Positions 54,288-64,000 of a stretch of DNA of 64,000 nucleotides are shown in pieces. The notes below the pieces were generated by a model. That model made no database searches. It was not told the origin of the DNA and saw only the letters and a list, made by a program, of their open reading frames with translations. The position numbers were made by a program, and so were the translations under genes. The stretch's first letter is position 1; each line of letters starts with the position of its first letter. The stretch comes from Strobilurus pachycystidiatus (Eukaryota > Basidiomycota > Agaricomycetes > Agaricales > Physalacriaceae), in the NCBI GenBank assembly GCA_019915135.1, contig JAHLMK010000004.1, forward strand, positions 1,922,001 through 1,986,000, read 5' to 3'.

Positions 54288-57148
54288 ATGCCTGTTGCCC
54301 GCTCAAAGCAAGACTCGAGCTCCCCACCCTCGGATGACAAAACCGACAAGACCTCCGAAAAGAGCAAGCGAAAGTAGGTTTTCTCTCGATATGTCATAGC
54401 GTTTATTTTGTGTTATTTTTGTTGTGCTATTTCGCCGAACCTTCGCCGCGTGCCCTTTCGTCGTTCCCCACACACCCCCGCATTCACACCCACATTTGTT
54501 CATCTTCGATAAGCCATAGGGCGCGTTCGCGATGTTAGCGTGTTCCATTTGTTTTGCACATTACTGACTGTTTTCTCCTCTTGTAGGCGCCAATCTCAAA
54601 GTTCGTTCTCCTCTCACCCATTCAGTCTTGTGTTTCTCAGACGTTTTCCTCCTTCAGGTTGTGATGCTTGTCGTGCGCGCAAAGTGCGATGCGCGCGAGA
54701 AAATCCGGAAGACCAGAAGCAGTCGTGCAAGCACTGTGTTACGCTCGGTATACCCTGCACCTACGAGTACCAGCCCAAAAAACGGGGTCCGCCCAATTTG
54801 TGAGAGCGCCTTCCTCTGATATCCAGACCAATCTCACTCTGTGCGAACAGGTATCTTCGCCGACTACATGAGGCGCAGGCGGCTGCAGCAGCAGCGCCTG
54901 ACCAACTCGATCAGGACAGCTCGGTGTCGCCCGTGTCGGCTAACATAACCAGCCCGCCGCAGACTCTGATGTCCCCTTCTCTATCATCCAAGAGCCCGAA
55001 CTCGTTCATGGACACACCCATCTCCCCTATGGGCTCGGTAGCAGCCATTCCAATCCCGCCGTCGCGCTATCCGATCGCGGCTGACTCTTTCCACCCTCAC
55101 TATTCCAACTCTCTTTCCACCTCGTTCCAATCCGAATCCTCTTCTAGCATGCTGGGATCCCCAAAGCCTGATTCCCCACAGCCCGATGCTTTTAACCCCT
55201 ACCCTCTTTACAATTGGTCTTACAAACAAACGTCTCATATTCCGCCGCCTCAGCCTCAGCCTCAGGGACCACCACCACTCTCCTTTTACTTCCGAGCCCG
55301 GCGGCTAGAGGAAATCGCGCCCAGGGACACTATCTCGCTCATTATTGCTCTCTTCTTTGACTTTGTCTATCCCTTGACACCTTGTGTTCACAAACCCTCT
55401 TTCTTGGCGGATCTCCATGCCCGACGCGAGGAACGAGATCCTCTGTTCTTTGCGCTAGTCATGTCGACGGTAGCCGCGACTTTGGTTCAAGTGCCGCGCT
55501 CATACCTACCCATGGAACGTTCTGTGGTCCGGAAGCTGGCCCAGGCATGTCCTGTGCTCTGATCCCCATTTTCTCAACTCATTCCAATTCTCTAGACGTG
55601 CCATGAAGCTAGCCGGCACATATCCGTGTCGACTTATGATCCACCGACGTCTATGCACGTCGTTCTTCGTTACTTGTGAGCTAACCTTGTCGGATCTCGT
55701 TCACGCGGCTAAAGTTTCTCAGCGACTGCGTCTATCATTTCTGTGAGGGTCATGACGCAACTCAGCATGCCGCATTTGGCGAAGCTGCTCATATTGCTGT
55801 TACTCTTCGGATGCATGAGGAAAACTCCTACGAGGGACTCGATCCTATTGAAGGTGAAGTCAGACGACGTACGTTCTGGCTGCTCTTTGGAGGTCAGTCA
55901 GGGCTCTTTTATCCGCTGGACATTTGACTGATGATGAGACATCTTTTACAGCCGATAAATCCATGTCAATCCTCCTCGGTCGCCCGATTTGTCTTCGTGA
56001 TGAAGACTGCACGGTACATTTCCCAAAAGAGCTCGATGACGAGTAGTGAGTTTTGAGTCGATTGCTACGAGGTTTCTCCATGCTGATTCCTCCGACCTTT
56101 TCCCTTCTTCTTACTCTTCTCAGCATCACCCCCAGTGCGTACCTTCCCCAGCCTCATGGGAAAACAGCCATTGTCTCGGGTTGAATTACATATCTCGGAT
56201 ATTTGCACTTCTCGGAGAGATCTTAGTGCGCATCCGGGTGGACAAGCGGTCCCCTCCGCAGGGCCAGTTTGCTACTGCGCGTCTCGAGGAAGTGCAGTCC
56301 CTACACACTCGTATCCTTGGGGCGCTGAGCCATGCGCCTGAACCTCTTCGACTGAAGCCAACACACGCACCGTCCCATATACCTCCAGAATACGGCGGAG
56401 CGGGCTTCAGGCAGGCGACCTTCGCTGAGGTAAAGGACTTCTTCGATAATCCTCATGCCTCTCGCGCGAACGCCCTTAATCCTTTCCTCGTAATGCAATC
56501 GAATCTGTATGTGACTCAGGTATGTGTCCTCTTGACTTGCTTTCCCGTCATGACGTTAAATGTTTTCGTAAAGCAACTTGTTCGCTTTGTGATCGAGCAG
56601 TATCGCGATGAGCTCCTCATCTCGTTGCAAGGCAACGTGGATGACCATCAAGTGGCTGAAGATCGAGAGGCAGTTGCTAGCGACCTCCTCAGCATTCTTC
56701 ACAGGTAAGCTTTGCCTTCATTGTATCTTCAATGTGCTTATCATGTCTTGCGCAGTATTCCCATACAATCCATTGCAACCAACGGCCCAAGTCTGGTGAG
56801 CATCAGTTTCCGGATCCTTTCGCCTCATGATCTTTATTTCGCTTCCCAGGTTCACAAAGTTCGCTTCGTGGCCTCAACACTACTTGATGCCGTTCGTAAA
56901 GCTGAGATTGCGCCGGCGTCCGCAGCTCGAGCCCATGCATACCTATGTAAGTGACAATTTAGAAACACGGACTCTGTGTTCACATCGATACCAGGGGACT
57001 TCCTCAGCATTCTTTCCGAGATCGAAAGAAACTATTTGTACGTCAGCTACGTTATGGGATCTCATCCTCAGTCAACTCACCGCATGCTCTCAGACTTGAT
57101 GACGACAGAGATGGCACCTCCAGCGATGGTATGGCCATGATGAGTTGA
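54288..57148 (+). CDS. Zn2Cys6 fungal transcription factor
   Basis: Starts MPVARSKQDSSSPPSDD; two introns interrupt the basic region before the binuclear cluster. The zinc domain has spacing CX2CX6CX11CX2CX6C (CDACRARKVRCARENPED, then CKHC and GIPC), followed by the linker YEYQPKKRGPPNLYLRRLHE. A long Ser/Pro-rich stretch follows, then the fungal-trans middle homology region: LEEIAPRDTISLIIALFFDF, VYPLTPCVHKPSFL, HVVLRYFDCVYHFCEGHDAT, VRRRTFWLLFGADKSMSIL and GRPICLRDEDCTVHFPKELD. The C-terminal part is helical and ends DGTSSDGMAMMS. About ten introns, all in phase where checked. The target pathway is not evident from the neighbours; the linker resembles that of sugar or xylan regulators but I cannot assign it. 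Confidence 0.87.
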
Positions 57149-57561
57149 TGGGGTCTCTGGAAGACCGTGCACGAACAATGGTGTCTGTGTTTTGACTTCC
57201 CTTATTATTCCTCCTCGTTTGTGCGATGGTGATACCCGCCTCATACCAAGTGGTCTTTGTATTATTAACCTATCAGTGTTGTGTCGTATTGTTATCCTGT
57301 ACCGAATTTGCACCTACGTGCAATCATACCCTACTGTATGCGAAAATCATATTCTGTGTATCATACTTGGTTCATGGAACCTGCAAAGTAACTTGGGAGG
57401 GCTTCGGAGGACTGCGTTTTGCGTGCAGCCGAAAAGGGAAAAGCGTGACGTCCTGACGCGTAGTTGTACACTTGTTCTTGCACCCTCACCATTCGCGTCT
57501 GCATTTTGCCCCACGATTTCTCCGGTCATCAACGCCGCTACGACATCACATTGCACACCAC
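57149..57561. other. Intergenic, nothing seen
   Basis: About 410 bases holding the regulator's 3' end and the AOS1 promoter. No gene supported. Confidence 0.5.
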
Positions 57562-58889
57562 ATGTCATCAACAACAGACTTTACTGAAGAGGAACAGAGT
57601 CGTTATGACAGGCAGATCCGCCTATGGGGCATCGAAGCCCAGCAGAGGTGAATTCAGTTGTCCGGGGGCCGTATACATGCTCCCTTTGGGACTTGTGCTT
57701 GCGAGTACGATGCTGATGGACTGGATAGCATGCGAAACGCGACAATAATGGTGGTTCGGCTGCAGGGCACGGCGACAGAAGTTATCAAGAATATTGTTTT
57801 GGCAGGCATCGGGAAGCTAGTCATGGTTGATGACGCAGACGTCGCCGAAGAAGATCTGGGGTCCGGTTTCTTCTTCAGAGAACAGGACGTTGGATTAAAG
57901 GTGCGCCGTGCAAAGCTGGACGCGGATATTTGATGGTTATTCCTCGGTGCTAGCGCGTGATGGCCGCCAAGGCTCGGGTGGAGAGCCTCAACCCTCTCGT
58001 GACGGTGGAAGCGGTTGATTCAATGTCGGTCCTGCACGAAGAAGTCCTAGAGGCGTCGCTGGAATCAGTCAACCTTGTTTGCGTGACGGACTGGCACCGA
58101 GATGGTCTGGTGGGCCTCAACACCATATCGGTTCCGCCACCCGAATAACACGTCTATTCAAGGTTCGAATCAACCAAATCTGTCGCAAACGCAATGTTCC
58201 CTTTTACTGCGGAGGTACCTACGGTGTTATGGGGTACATATTCTGTGATCTACTCGATCATGAGTATATTTCACCGTGAGTTCGCTTGTTGTTGCCTAAT
58301 AAGTTTGCTCACATGCTTGCATCTGAGCAGTGATCGCTCGAGCGCGAATGGCCCAAAAAGCATCAAGACAGTCGCGTCGTACTGTCCGCTCGAGGTTGCT
58401 CTGCGCCACAAATGGTCAACTCTCACCAAAAGACAGACGAAAACCCTCCAACCCAGTGCATTTTTTGCAATCCTTGGTGCGTCAAACGCTCTTCGTTGTT
58501 TACTTTTGAAATCAATGCTAGACAGCCTTATGGGAATTCCAGTCGAAGCATGGCGCCCTGCCCAGCAGTCCAGATCATACGAGCGAACTCGGGAGTATAG
58601 CTGACAGTTTCATTTCAGCCGCTGACGTGAATAGACAAGTCATAACCACTCTCCCCTCGGATCTTACAGAGTGCGTTCAATACACAAAGCTTCGTATTGC
58701 CCTAATGGTCTTAGGTCTCTTGCGACCACTGCTGGTCACGAGTTCTCACCTGTTTGCGCGATAGTCGGCGGTATGCTGGGTCAGGACATCCTTAGAACTC
58801 TCGCTGCTCGCGAACCACCAATCGCCAATTTCCTGGCTTTCGACGGCAACACTGGAGGAGCCACAGTCTCTCGCATGAGCATGACGTGA
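57562..58889 (+). CDS. AOS1: SUMO-activating enzyme subunit Aos1 (SAE1)
   Basis: Smaller subunit of the heterodimeric SUMO E1. Starts MSSTTDFTEEEQSRYDRQIR, then LWGIEAQQRMRNATIMVV, IKNIVLAGIGKLVMVDDADV, DLGSGFFFREQDVGLKVRRA, RVESLNPLVTVEAVDSMSVL and CVTDWHRDGLVRINQICRKR. NVPFYCGGTYGVMGYIFCDL, VALRHKWSTLTKRQTKTLQP and GHEFSPVCAIVGGMLGQDIL follow. All introns (about eight) join in phase once short, poorly visible exons are placed near 58500-58720. The nucleotide-binding Gly loop is degenerate (RLQGTATEV), which is common in Aos1 because catalysis lies in Uba2. With the Ulp2-like protease it is one of two SUMO-pathway genes here. Confidence 0.9.
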
Positions 58890-59461
58890 ACCTAGCTTGT
58901 TCTTCGTGGGTTTCTCCTGTGTTATAAACAGACGTTCCTTCTCACCAACATTCAGCTTCTTCCTGTCTGCGGATAAAGCTGTCAAACGATGGAGACAACT
59001 GGAGTGGCACATCTACGCGTCCTCGCGCACAAGAGTCGATTCTCGGTCGATTCTATTGCTCGAGCAAATGGAACGGTAGCTACCTTTTGTGATCGAGCCG
59101 GTGATAATATACGACACCACCTTCTTGAAGATAATTATCCTCTCGGTCGTTTCACAGCGCGAGGTCAATATGATGAAGAGCTATGGGTGTAAACGGCCCT
59201 TCGACCGAGGAGAGAACCTTCGATGGGCTCTCGTTCAATGTGGGTCGGAATATTGGCGGTCCAATTCATCTGTCACAAGGTCAGTTTTCAGGCGCATGCC
59301 TTGAGATTGACGCGTCTGAGGTTTGGTGTAGATCAAGATTTGCGAACGGCTCTTGGCCGAAGCTCCGTTCATTGACTGGTTTTGGAAGCTTTTACCCACT
59401 CCAGTCTCCTTGTCATGTCAGATCACCACGCGATGAAATTACATCTTGACTTTAGGACTTG
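58890..59461. other. Intergenic, nothing firm
   Basis: About 570 bases. Open frames on the plus strand (58989-59192, 59183-59449) lack recognisable similarity and cannot be joined convincingly. Confidence 0.45.
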
Positions 59462-61128
59462 ATGTCTGATTACGATTGTATCGTTGTCGGTTCCGGGCAC
59501 GCCGGTAGTTGCGCTGCACTTGCGGCAAAGGAGGCTGGATGTCGGAAAGGTCGGTCCATGAGCTCTCTTTCGTATCGTTGTGAAATTGAGCGTTGTCCAG
59601 TTCTGATGATAGACAAATGTCCAGCCACATGGGTCGGAGGTAACGGATACTTCACTGCAGGTGCACATAGGACCGTCCATGCAGGCCTTGATGATCTGCT
59701 GGCCATAGTTCAGGACGTTCCAATCGACAAAGTCGCTCATATTGATATGGACCCGTACACCCGTGATAACTTCATTGAAGATGTCATACGGCTTAGTGGC
59801 GGGAGATCGGACGCTACCTTGCTAGATGCGGTTGTGGACAACTCCCGGTCCGCCATCGATTGGCTAGCAAAGACGGTCAGGGTTCCGTTCATGTTCTCTT
59901 TCAATCGCCAGGCCTACGAAGTCAACGGAAGACAGAAATTTTGGGGAGGGATGGTCCTGAGCGTTGCGGAGGGCGGCAAAGGCCTAATAGCGGCTCATCA
60001 GGCCGCTCTAGCCCGAGCTGGGGTGGAGATTTGGTTCGATACTTCCTGTCAGGAAATCCTTCTTGATGAGGAGGCAATAGCGGGACTTGTTGTCAAAAGG
60101 GAAGGGGTTGAGCTCACGGTACGATCACCTGCGGTTACCCTTGCTGCTGGGGGTTTCGAAGCCAACCCCGCAACGCGGGCCCATAATCTGGGGCCGGGGT
60201 GGGAGAAAGCCAAAGTGCGTGTTTTGAAAGTTCGCTGCGGCTTGCTGCGGCTCTCACGGAAATTCATCGATGTAAATCTACGTAGGTTCGGGGAACCCCG
60301 TACAACACTGGCGAGGTCATACTGCAAGCCCAAAGAATTGGTGCAAGATTAACCGGTGACTGGAAGGGCTGTCATAGCACTGCTTGGGACGCAAACGCCG
60401 CGGATAATTGTGGGGATAGGGTCCTGACGAATCAGTACACCAAGTCTGGGTACCCGCTAGGTGTTATGATCAACGCCAAAGGCGAACGATTCGTCGATGA
60501 GGGAGAGGATTTTCGCAACTACACCTACGCCAAGTTTGGGCGTGCGATTCTTCTTCAGCCAGGAGGCTGCGCGTTCCAGATATGGGACAACAAGACCATA
60601 GGCTCTCTTCGAGAAGAAGAGTACAGCGAGTCCGTGGTCAAGCGGATCATGGCCGACAGTCTACCCGAGTTGGCGCAGAAACTGTCCAAGTACGGTCTGG
60701 ACAATCCTGATGCTTTCTTGGCCACGATGGACGGCTACAACTTGGCAACGATAGATTTTCAAAAAGAGAACCCGGCAAGGACATGGGACCCCTCTGTGAA
60801 AGATGGTTTGTCGACGCAATCTCAGGCCTCGTCCCTTGCCCTGCCGAAGTCCAACTGGGCCCTCCCGTTAACTTCTCCACCCTTCATGGCGGTCAAGGTT
60901 GGATGTGGTATCACGTTCACTTTTGGTGGACTGGCCATCGATGCGGACACCGCCGGCGTCATCAGCGAGAGGACAGGGCAGAGTATCAAAGGGTTGTTCT
61001 GTACCGGGGAGATGGTGGGCGGACTGTTTTATGACAACTACCCTGGTGGAAGTGGGCTCACAGCGGGTGCTGTATTTGGGCGCACAGCGGGACATAATGC
61101 TGCTCTGCTCAGTAAACGTAGTCACTGA
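59462..61128 (+). CDS. FAD-dependent oxidoreductase, fumarate reductase/TcuA-like
   Basis: Flavoprotein of the succinate dehydrogenase/fumarate reductase superfamily, closest in feel to tricarballylate dehydrogenase and 3-ketosteroid dehydrogenase-like proteins. N-terminal dinucleotide fold CIVVGSGHAGSCAALAAKEA joined across an intron to LMIDKCPATWVGGNGYFTAG; then DPYTRDNFIEDVIRLSGGRS, GKGLIAAHQAALARAGVEIW and VTLAAGGFEANPATRAHNLG. A second intron leads to VRGTPYNTGEVILQAQRIGA, and a long final exon contains MINAKGERFVDEGEDFRNYT and the C-terminal FAD-binding segment GLFCTGEMVGGLFYDNYPGG followed by SGLTAGAVFGRTAGHNA. The gene is intact with two introns. The substrate is unknown. Confidence 0.86.
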
Positions 61129-61733
61129 CCAGTGACCGATTTGCTCGTTCTCCCTCGTTATGATGCTGAAATATCATGAACTTAGTCAAAAAGTGCTACT
61201 GCAACGCGCAGTGATCTCAAGCGCACTACATAGTCTGAGCAATACAATTCAAGCGCCCAAGCATGAGCATTACTGTTGACCTTCAACTTTGCATACTTAC
61301 ATTCGAAATCGTCAGTAAGGTCTCACGCAGAATACTGACACTTATGTGGCTGCGTATTATCAGTGATATAATGCTTCATCTGCTTGGCTTGCTAGTTTTG
61401 TTCGGCTCATTGCTTGGAGCGGTCCACTATGAACAGTTTTTGACGACTGAAGTGAGCACCTGCTGAGTCTTGTCCGTGCATTTTGCCTTCCGAACTGAAG
61501 TCGCGAGCATTTTGGAGCTCAATTGCAAGTTCGATGTAGTCACATTGCATGACGTAACCATACTTGCCTGAATTGAACATAAGCTCGGCCGGTCATGATA
61601 GCAGCATAACTTGGCATCCGTCATCGCTGAAAGCGCGCCGCCTAAGTGCCGCCTACTTCTCTTTACACCACCACTACCACAGCCCGCCGCCGCTCTCAAC
61701 GCCCGTCCACTGACTCCGGCCCTTTCTCGGGCC
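61129..61733. other. Intergenic region upstream of phospholipase D
   Basis: About 600 bases. A short frame (61263-61466) with a hydrophobic segment (LLGLLVLFGSLLGAV) exists but has no splice, homology or neighbour support. Confidence 0.45.
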
Positions 61734-64000
61734 ATGTCGCGTATTGCAGACATCGTTGACCAGGTCGTGCATCCTAGCCAAGAACCCGAGAGCTCGAGTA
61801 ATTCAAATGGAACGGAGACGCCGACAGTGACACCAAGCTCACCCAACGATACGCCGCGGTTGCCCAGCCATGAGTTGCCGCCGCCGCACGGACAACGTGT
61901 CGCTCATTTCCGAACCCCACCAACCACGCCTTCGATGAGAACAGGTCCACCGCGTTCTCTTTCATACCCTTATTCTACCCCTTCCACGCCCGCCGCATCA
62001 CGCAGCAATTCCAAACACGAGAACGGCGCCATGCCCTCCGACCCAATCAACGAGCCGGGAGAATTTCCCTTTTCTTCACCGACTTCAGAGTTTCGTGATG
62101 CTTTCGGGGCGCGTGCTGGAATGGACAGGAAGGGAAAGAAGAGGGAGAGCAAGATTATTGATGACTCTTGGAACCCATTGAAGTGGTTCCACGACTCGCC
62201 AAAGGAAGAGAAGGAAGACTTCAATTTCGAGGATAAACCTGGAACGCCCATTGTCCAGTCGACAGACCACAACCACACAGATGGAGAGGAAGTGTCGAAA
62301 CTCCCACCTTCAGGTCTCAAGCGCTCCTCGTCTGCCCAACAGAGTCCATCCAAGCCTGGAGCGGCTAAGTGGGGTCGTCTTCGGTCACTCATTCCCAACG
62401 TCGCTGCTCAGAGCGCCCGAAGCCCAATAACACCTGGACCCTCGGCCGTCACGTCCCACACGGTCAATATCACCGATGAACTCATTACTGGAGGACTCTC
62501 TACCCTGATGTTGCGCTTATGGTTCGAACGCGACGAGTACGACCAGCGCCGTATTCCAATGTTGTTTCATCGCCTTCGCATCCGTATAAGCGACAGTCTG
62601 CATCCCCTCCACGGACACAAATCGGTTTTTCGCATCGAATGTGAATACGCGAATGGCGCAGCACGATGGGTGGTCTACAGGCAACTACGCGACTTCATAT
62701 CGCTTCATTACCATTACAGCCTTTCCAACGCATATAGGCGCAATGTGGAAAAGATGCCCGAGTTTCCGAAGACCAGTACGTCAGTAATACCACCGTTTGA
62801 CGCGTCTGAACGTGACTAGGTCTCCCTTATTTCAAGTTCCTGCAGAAGGAGGGTAGAGAAAAGGGCAATCAGGTCGGCCATGCCGATTTCGCGCGTCTCC
62901 AGCGCGAAGCTATGGAAAACTACCTTCTCGAACTCATCCGTGCAGTGGTATGTGACCGACTACAGATGCATGGAGCTTCCCCAACCTGCTTTAGATGTTT
63001 CATCCAGCCGCCAATCGACTTGCGGGTTTCTTGGAGATAAGCGCGATGTCCATGTACCTGTCTCACTCCGGTGGGTCACAATACAAGGCTGGGTACCTCC
63101 AGATCGAGTCCATGGACAAGAGTGGATTTGGCCGCAAAGGTGCCGGATGGAGAGCTAAGCGTGAATCACGTTGGTGTGCCGTCCGTGAAAGCTATCTGGT
63201 TGCTCTCCAAGAGCCCGGCGAGGTTGGAATATTTTCCGATACGCCACTACTTACTAATCGCTATCCCAGCTCACAGTCTGGGACGTCTTCCAACTGGACT
63301 CCGACTTCAAGATCGAACGACCAAAACGGTACTATCGTCAAGGATTGAACCTCCTGCATGGCGATACAGCATCTCGAGAGGAGGAGCAGACTGGTGATCA
63401 CAAGAAGCGCGGACAATCCCTGGACGGCGAACGGATGTCGATGATAGGTTCCATCAAGGGTAAAGTCAGTAACATCTTTCGACGGAATCAAAGCGAGCAG
63501 TTCCCCTCCCAAACACCGAATGGACACGGACACACCCTTCCTCGATCATCTTCTTCATCCTCGTCATCGTCCGATTCCTCTGAATCCTCACGAGCGCCGA
63601 CACCCATGCTCGATCCCTCTACCAACACCAATCCTCTCAGTCCTGGTGAACATCCTGGTGATGCTGGAGACCAGGACAGGCCTTGGGTGGACAAGAAGAA
63701 GAAACGAAAGCACGATCATGAAGTCTCCAAACACGTTTTTTACATCTCGAATTCCAGATGCGTCTGAAGCTGAATGCTCGGAACGAGGTCTGTCCGCTAT
63801 GAAATACGGCTGCGTACAAGCTAATACCTGATACCCATGAACAGCGACAAATGCTTCAGTGGATAACTGCGTTCCAAAGGGTGGCTGCATCGTCACATTA
63901 CACAGGTAGAAATAGATTCGACAGTTTTGCTCCCATCCGACTCAATGTCGCGGCGCAATGGCTTGTTGATGGTGTAAGTGGCGTTGCTGGGAATGATGTT
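61734..64000 (+). CDS. SPO14: Phospholipase D1 (Spo14/PLD1), 5' part
   Basis: Phosphatidylcholine-specific phospholipase D making phosphatidic acid at membranes. Starts MSRIADIVDQVVHPSQEPES. A long Ser/Thr/Pro-rich N-terminus contains DDSWNPLKWFHDSPKEE. The PX domain is around RIPMLFHRLRIRISDSLHPL, EYANGAARWVVYRQLRDFIS and SLPYFKFLQKEG (joined across an intron). The PH domain begins KRESRWCAVRESYLVALQEP, is interrupted by a long Ser-rich insert (a run of Ser near 63545-63575) and resumes VFYISNSRMRLKLNARNERQ, then MLQWITAFQRVAASSHYTGR. The last readable piece, NRFDSFAPIRLNVAAQWLVD, precedes the first HKD catalytic half, which lies beyond the window; the gene is truncated by the window edge. 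Confidence 0.9.

Noticed and set aside
57770..57800. Aos1 as pseudogene because of its degenerate glycine loop
   Set aside because: Degenerate loops are normal for Aos1, and all introns join in phase to a full-length protein.
54237..61128. Secondary-metabolite cluster around the Zn2Cys6 regulator and FAD oxidoreductase
   Set aside because: No backbone synthase (PKS, NRPS, terpene cyclase) is present and the neighbours are housekeeping genes.
1..64000. CRISPR arrays, prophage, bacterial operons, LTR retrotransposons
   Set aside because: No spaced repeats, long terminal repeats, integrase or reverse transcriptase sequences were seen; gene structure is eukaryotic throughout.

Overview
The window is nuclear DNA of a filamentous fungus, most likely a mushroom-forming basidiomycete (Agaricomycetes). 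The reasons are dense genes on both strands, many GT-AG introns of about 45-65 bases, short intergenic gaps, and fungal families such as a Kre6/Skn1 beta-1,6-glucan protein, a UGA4-type permease, a Zn2Cys6 regulator, a basidiomycete-style F-box protein and a PL4 rhamnogalacturonan lyase. No rRNA, tRNA, CRISPR array, prophage or bacterial operon was seen. Coordinates of spliced genes run from start codon to stop codon; introns were placed by hand from splice sites and reading phase.

Layout. 0-6 kb: a four-helix membrane protein, two cryptic small intron-split genes and an amino-acid permease. 6-12 kb: ALG7 (N-glycan initiation), isocitrate lyase (glyoxylate shunt) and the actin-capping alpha subunit. 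12-16.5 kb: an epoxide hydrolase, a 404-bp MITE-like element and a repeat-rich protein. 16.6-24.2 kb: dihydrofolate synthase, a Ulp2/SENP6-type SUMO protease, and a gene in which a SET domain is joined in frame to the tRNA deaminase subunit Tad3. 24.7-30 kb: an F-box protein, a short-chain dehydrogenase and a Kre6-like protein. 30-38 kb: the AAA ATPase Afg2/Drg1, then a sparse stretch with three cryptic genes that the usual long-frame view misses, one of them a clean 83-residue cysteine-rich protein. 38-47 kb: dienelactone hydrolase with a tandem duplication upstream, an Sds3-like HDAC subunit, NBP35 and a SART3/Prp24-like factor. The last two diverge from a 70-bp gap. 46.9-54 kb: secreted rhamnogalacturonan lyase, a GRASP protein with a His-rich tail and a probable mitochondrial protein. 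54-64 kb: Zn2Cys6 regulator, AOS1 (SUMO E1), an FAD oxidoreductase and the 5' part of phospholipase D1, cut by the window end.

Most genes are single-copy housekeeping genes and do not form a metabolic cluster. Thematic links are two SUMO-pathway genes (AOS1, Ulp2-like), cytosolic Fe-S assembly (NBP35), secretory pathway and cell wall (ALG7, GRASP, Kre6) and RNA processing (Tad3, SART3, Afg2). The most unusual features are the SET-Tad3 fusion, the MITE, the repeat-rich 14.8-16.5 kb protein and the cryptic small genes.
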